From the NCBI RefSeq assembly GCF_030272615.1, contig NC_081415.1, forward strand, positions 505,439,373 to 505,503,372: a stretch of DNA of 64,000 nt. Reading direction: 5' to 3'. The stretch comes from Cryptomeria japonica. Lineage: Eukaryota; Streptophyta; Pinopsida; Cupressales; Cupressaceae. Shown here one piece after another: positions 62,885 through 64,000 of the stretch (position 1 is its first letter; each line of letters starts with the position of its first letter). The position numbers and the translations under genes are program-made. The notes beneath the pieces were generated by a model. It had not been told where the DNA came from. It worked only from the letters and a program-made list of their open reading frames with translations, and searched no databases.

Positions 62885-64000
62885 TCAGGAAGGTGAGCAA
62901 CATGCCAGAGGAGTGACATCGAGCACAACAGATGGAGCTATCACAAGATCCAAACAAGGAATATGCTCATGTGGTAAGTCACTTTGTTTGATTCTAGGAG
63001 ATAGGATTAGGGTTTGTGAAAATTTAGTTGATAGATGCTTGTCCACATCAACATATTCATAATCACTATCAAAAGCATTAGGAGCTGTATGACCATCATA
63101 AATAACATTTTCACTCATTTCTTCATCAAAATTTAGAGAAAGAGGAGCACGAACATGAATAGGAGTAAAGCCATCACATGTTTTGTTCAACTTATGATTT
63201 GGAGATGTAGGTTGAACATGTTGCTTAGGAGAAAAGGGAATCATGTCAACTGTTGGAGTTCTAGGAGATGGAATTGTTTGAGGGACAACTTCATGAGCTC
63301 GAACATGGCATCTTCATTGGCGTTCTCTCGCACAATGATTCTGCCAAGTCTTAGTAGAAGGTTGAGAAGGAGGAGGAACATTTGAAAAAGTAGGAATGCT
63401 TTTCTCTTTGATAGTTGAAGGTTTAGGTTGAGGTATTTTAGGTTGGACAAGAGGAGAGGTAGGCCTCTTCTCTCTATAAGAGGAAGGAGGCGGAACTGCA
63501 TCATATAAAGGAGGAATGTTAGGTGTAGGAAGAAGACCAGGTCCATCATGAGGAGGAGGTATAGGTCTAACCTTAGGAGGAATATGGTTTTTCTTCTTAG
63601 GAGAAGGTATAATCACATCCATAGGAATAGGTTGAAGATCTTCCTTAGGTGGGAGATTAGTTCAATCCATGAGGGGAAGAACTTTATCTTCAAGTATGAT
63701 AGGAATGTCAATTGTTGGGGATCTAGGTTGACTTAGTGATAGAATCATATCTTTCTTCCATTTTTGATAAGATTGAAAAAGAGCATCACTCCTTAATGGA
63801 AGATATTGAAATTGCTTAGGCCAAAAGAAATCAATAGGAACACTAGGGCTTCTTTCAGATGGATGAAATAAGCTATGGTTCACGGTTATGATTTCTCCAT
63901 TATGAAGAAATTTCAAACACTTATGGATTGGAGAAGCAATAGCCTTCACGGAAGATAGCCAAGGATATCCCAACTTCACATGGAATTGTTCAGAAGAGGG
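62885..64000 (-). pseudogene. Protease end and Pro-rich region of element D
   Basis: A single minus-strand frame starts before the window end and runs to 62885, broken by stops near 63662 and 63314. At its start, LGYPWLSSVKAIASPIHKCL and NGEIITVNHS match the C-terminal part of a retropepsin (compare LGRPWIHEMQSVPSTYHQCV in element C). A Pro-rich stretch follows (KVRPIPPPHDGPGLLPTPN), then an acidic segment (NAFDSDYEYVDVDKH). No RT follows. The frame structure, stops without frameshifts, is like the rest of the window. Confidence 0.6.

Larger units (their letters stand above)
60911..64000 (-). mobile_element. Element D: reverse Gypsy-type LTR element without RT or integrase, cut by the window end
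   Basis: Read on the minus strand from the window end there are a protease C terminus, a Pro-rich region, an 0.8-kb untranslated stretch (62884-62106), a polypurine tract and the 3' LTR. Nothing like RT, RNase H or integrase lies in the 1.8 kb between protease and LTR, so the copy is internally deleted or a gag-protease non-autonomous type. Its gag and 5' LTR would lie beyond 64000. Confidence 0.6.

Overview
The window looks like a repeat-dense stretch of nuclear DNA from a land plant with a large genome. The evidence is Tat-lineage Ty3/gypsy elements with two RNase H domains, plant mobile domain (PMD) genes, an L1-type LINE with its own RNase H, Copia-type LTRs, long AT-rich non-coding DNA and GT-AG introns. 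A gymnosperm is plausible, but nothing here proves it. I see no intact host gene, no rRNA and no tRNA.

Layout. 1-5795 is the 3' part of a Tat-like element (A), inserted into the pol region of a relative (B, visible 5796-15605). 15606-22282 holds a Copia-type solo LTR (16144-17422) and a reverse-oriented Copia-type element that kept an LTR and gag-like zinc knuckles but shows no pol. 22283-28559 is an L1-type LINE, followed by TA/CA microsatellites. 32415-50652 is a complete 18,238-bp element (C) with 1,436-bp LTRs, a 5-bp target duplication (CTTTC), gag, pol and an antisense gene. 51957-54145 is an unrecognised ORF ending in a LINE-like A-tail. 56570-57190 is a cluster of inverted repeats. 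57264-60417 is a broken, intron-containing, possibly transposase-related gene. 60911-64000 is a reverse-oriented Gypsy-type element (D) with a protease end but no RT or integrase.

The main observation is the antisense PMD gene carried by A, B and C between pol and the 3' LTR. In each copy the minus strand shows a TATA-like box, a 25-codon first exon with a shared HRFER.RR motif, a phase-0 GT...AG intron, and a second exon with the PMD, a low-complexity linker and a coiled-coil tail. Its intron always holds a regular array of a GCGC-centred motif spaced about 20 bp. Element C repeats the motif in the opposite orientation, at a strict 21-bp spacing, in the sense leader before gag.

Decay is unusual across the window. 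Long frames in A-D, the LINE and the transposase-like gene are interrupted by dozens of stop codons but very few frameshifts. Most stops sit where a homologue or context suggests CAA, CAG, CGA or TGG. This fits cytosine deamination of methylated repeats. In C the LTRs differ at only about 16 sites, yet pol has 11 premature stops, so C was probably copied in trans from an already broken parent.
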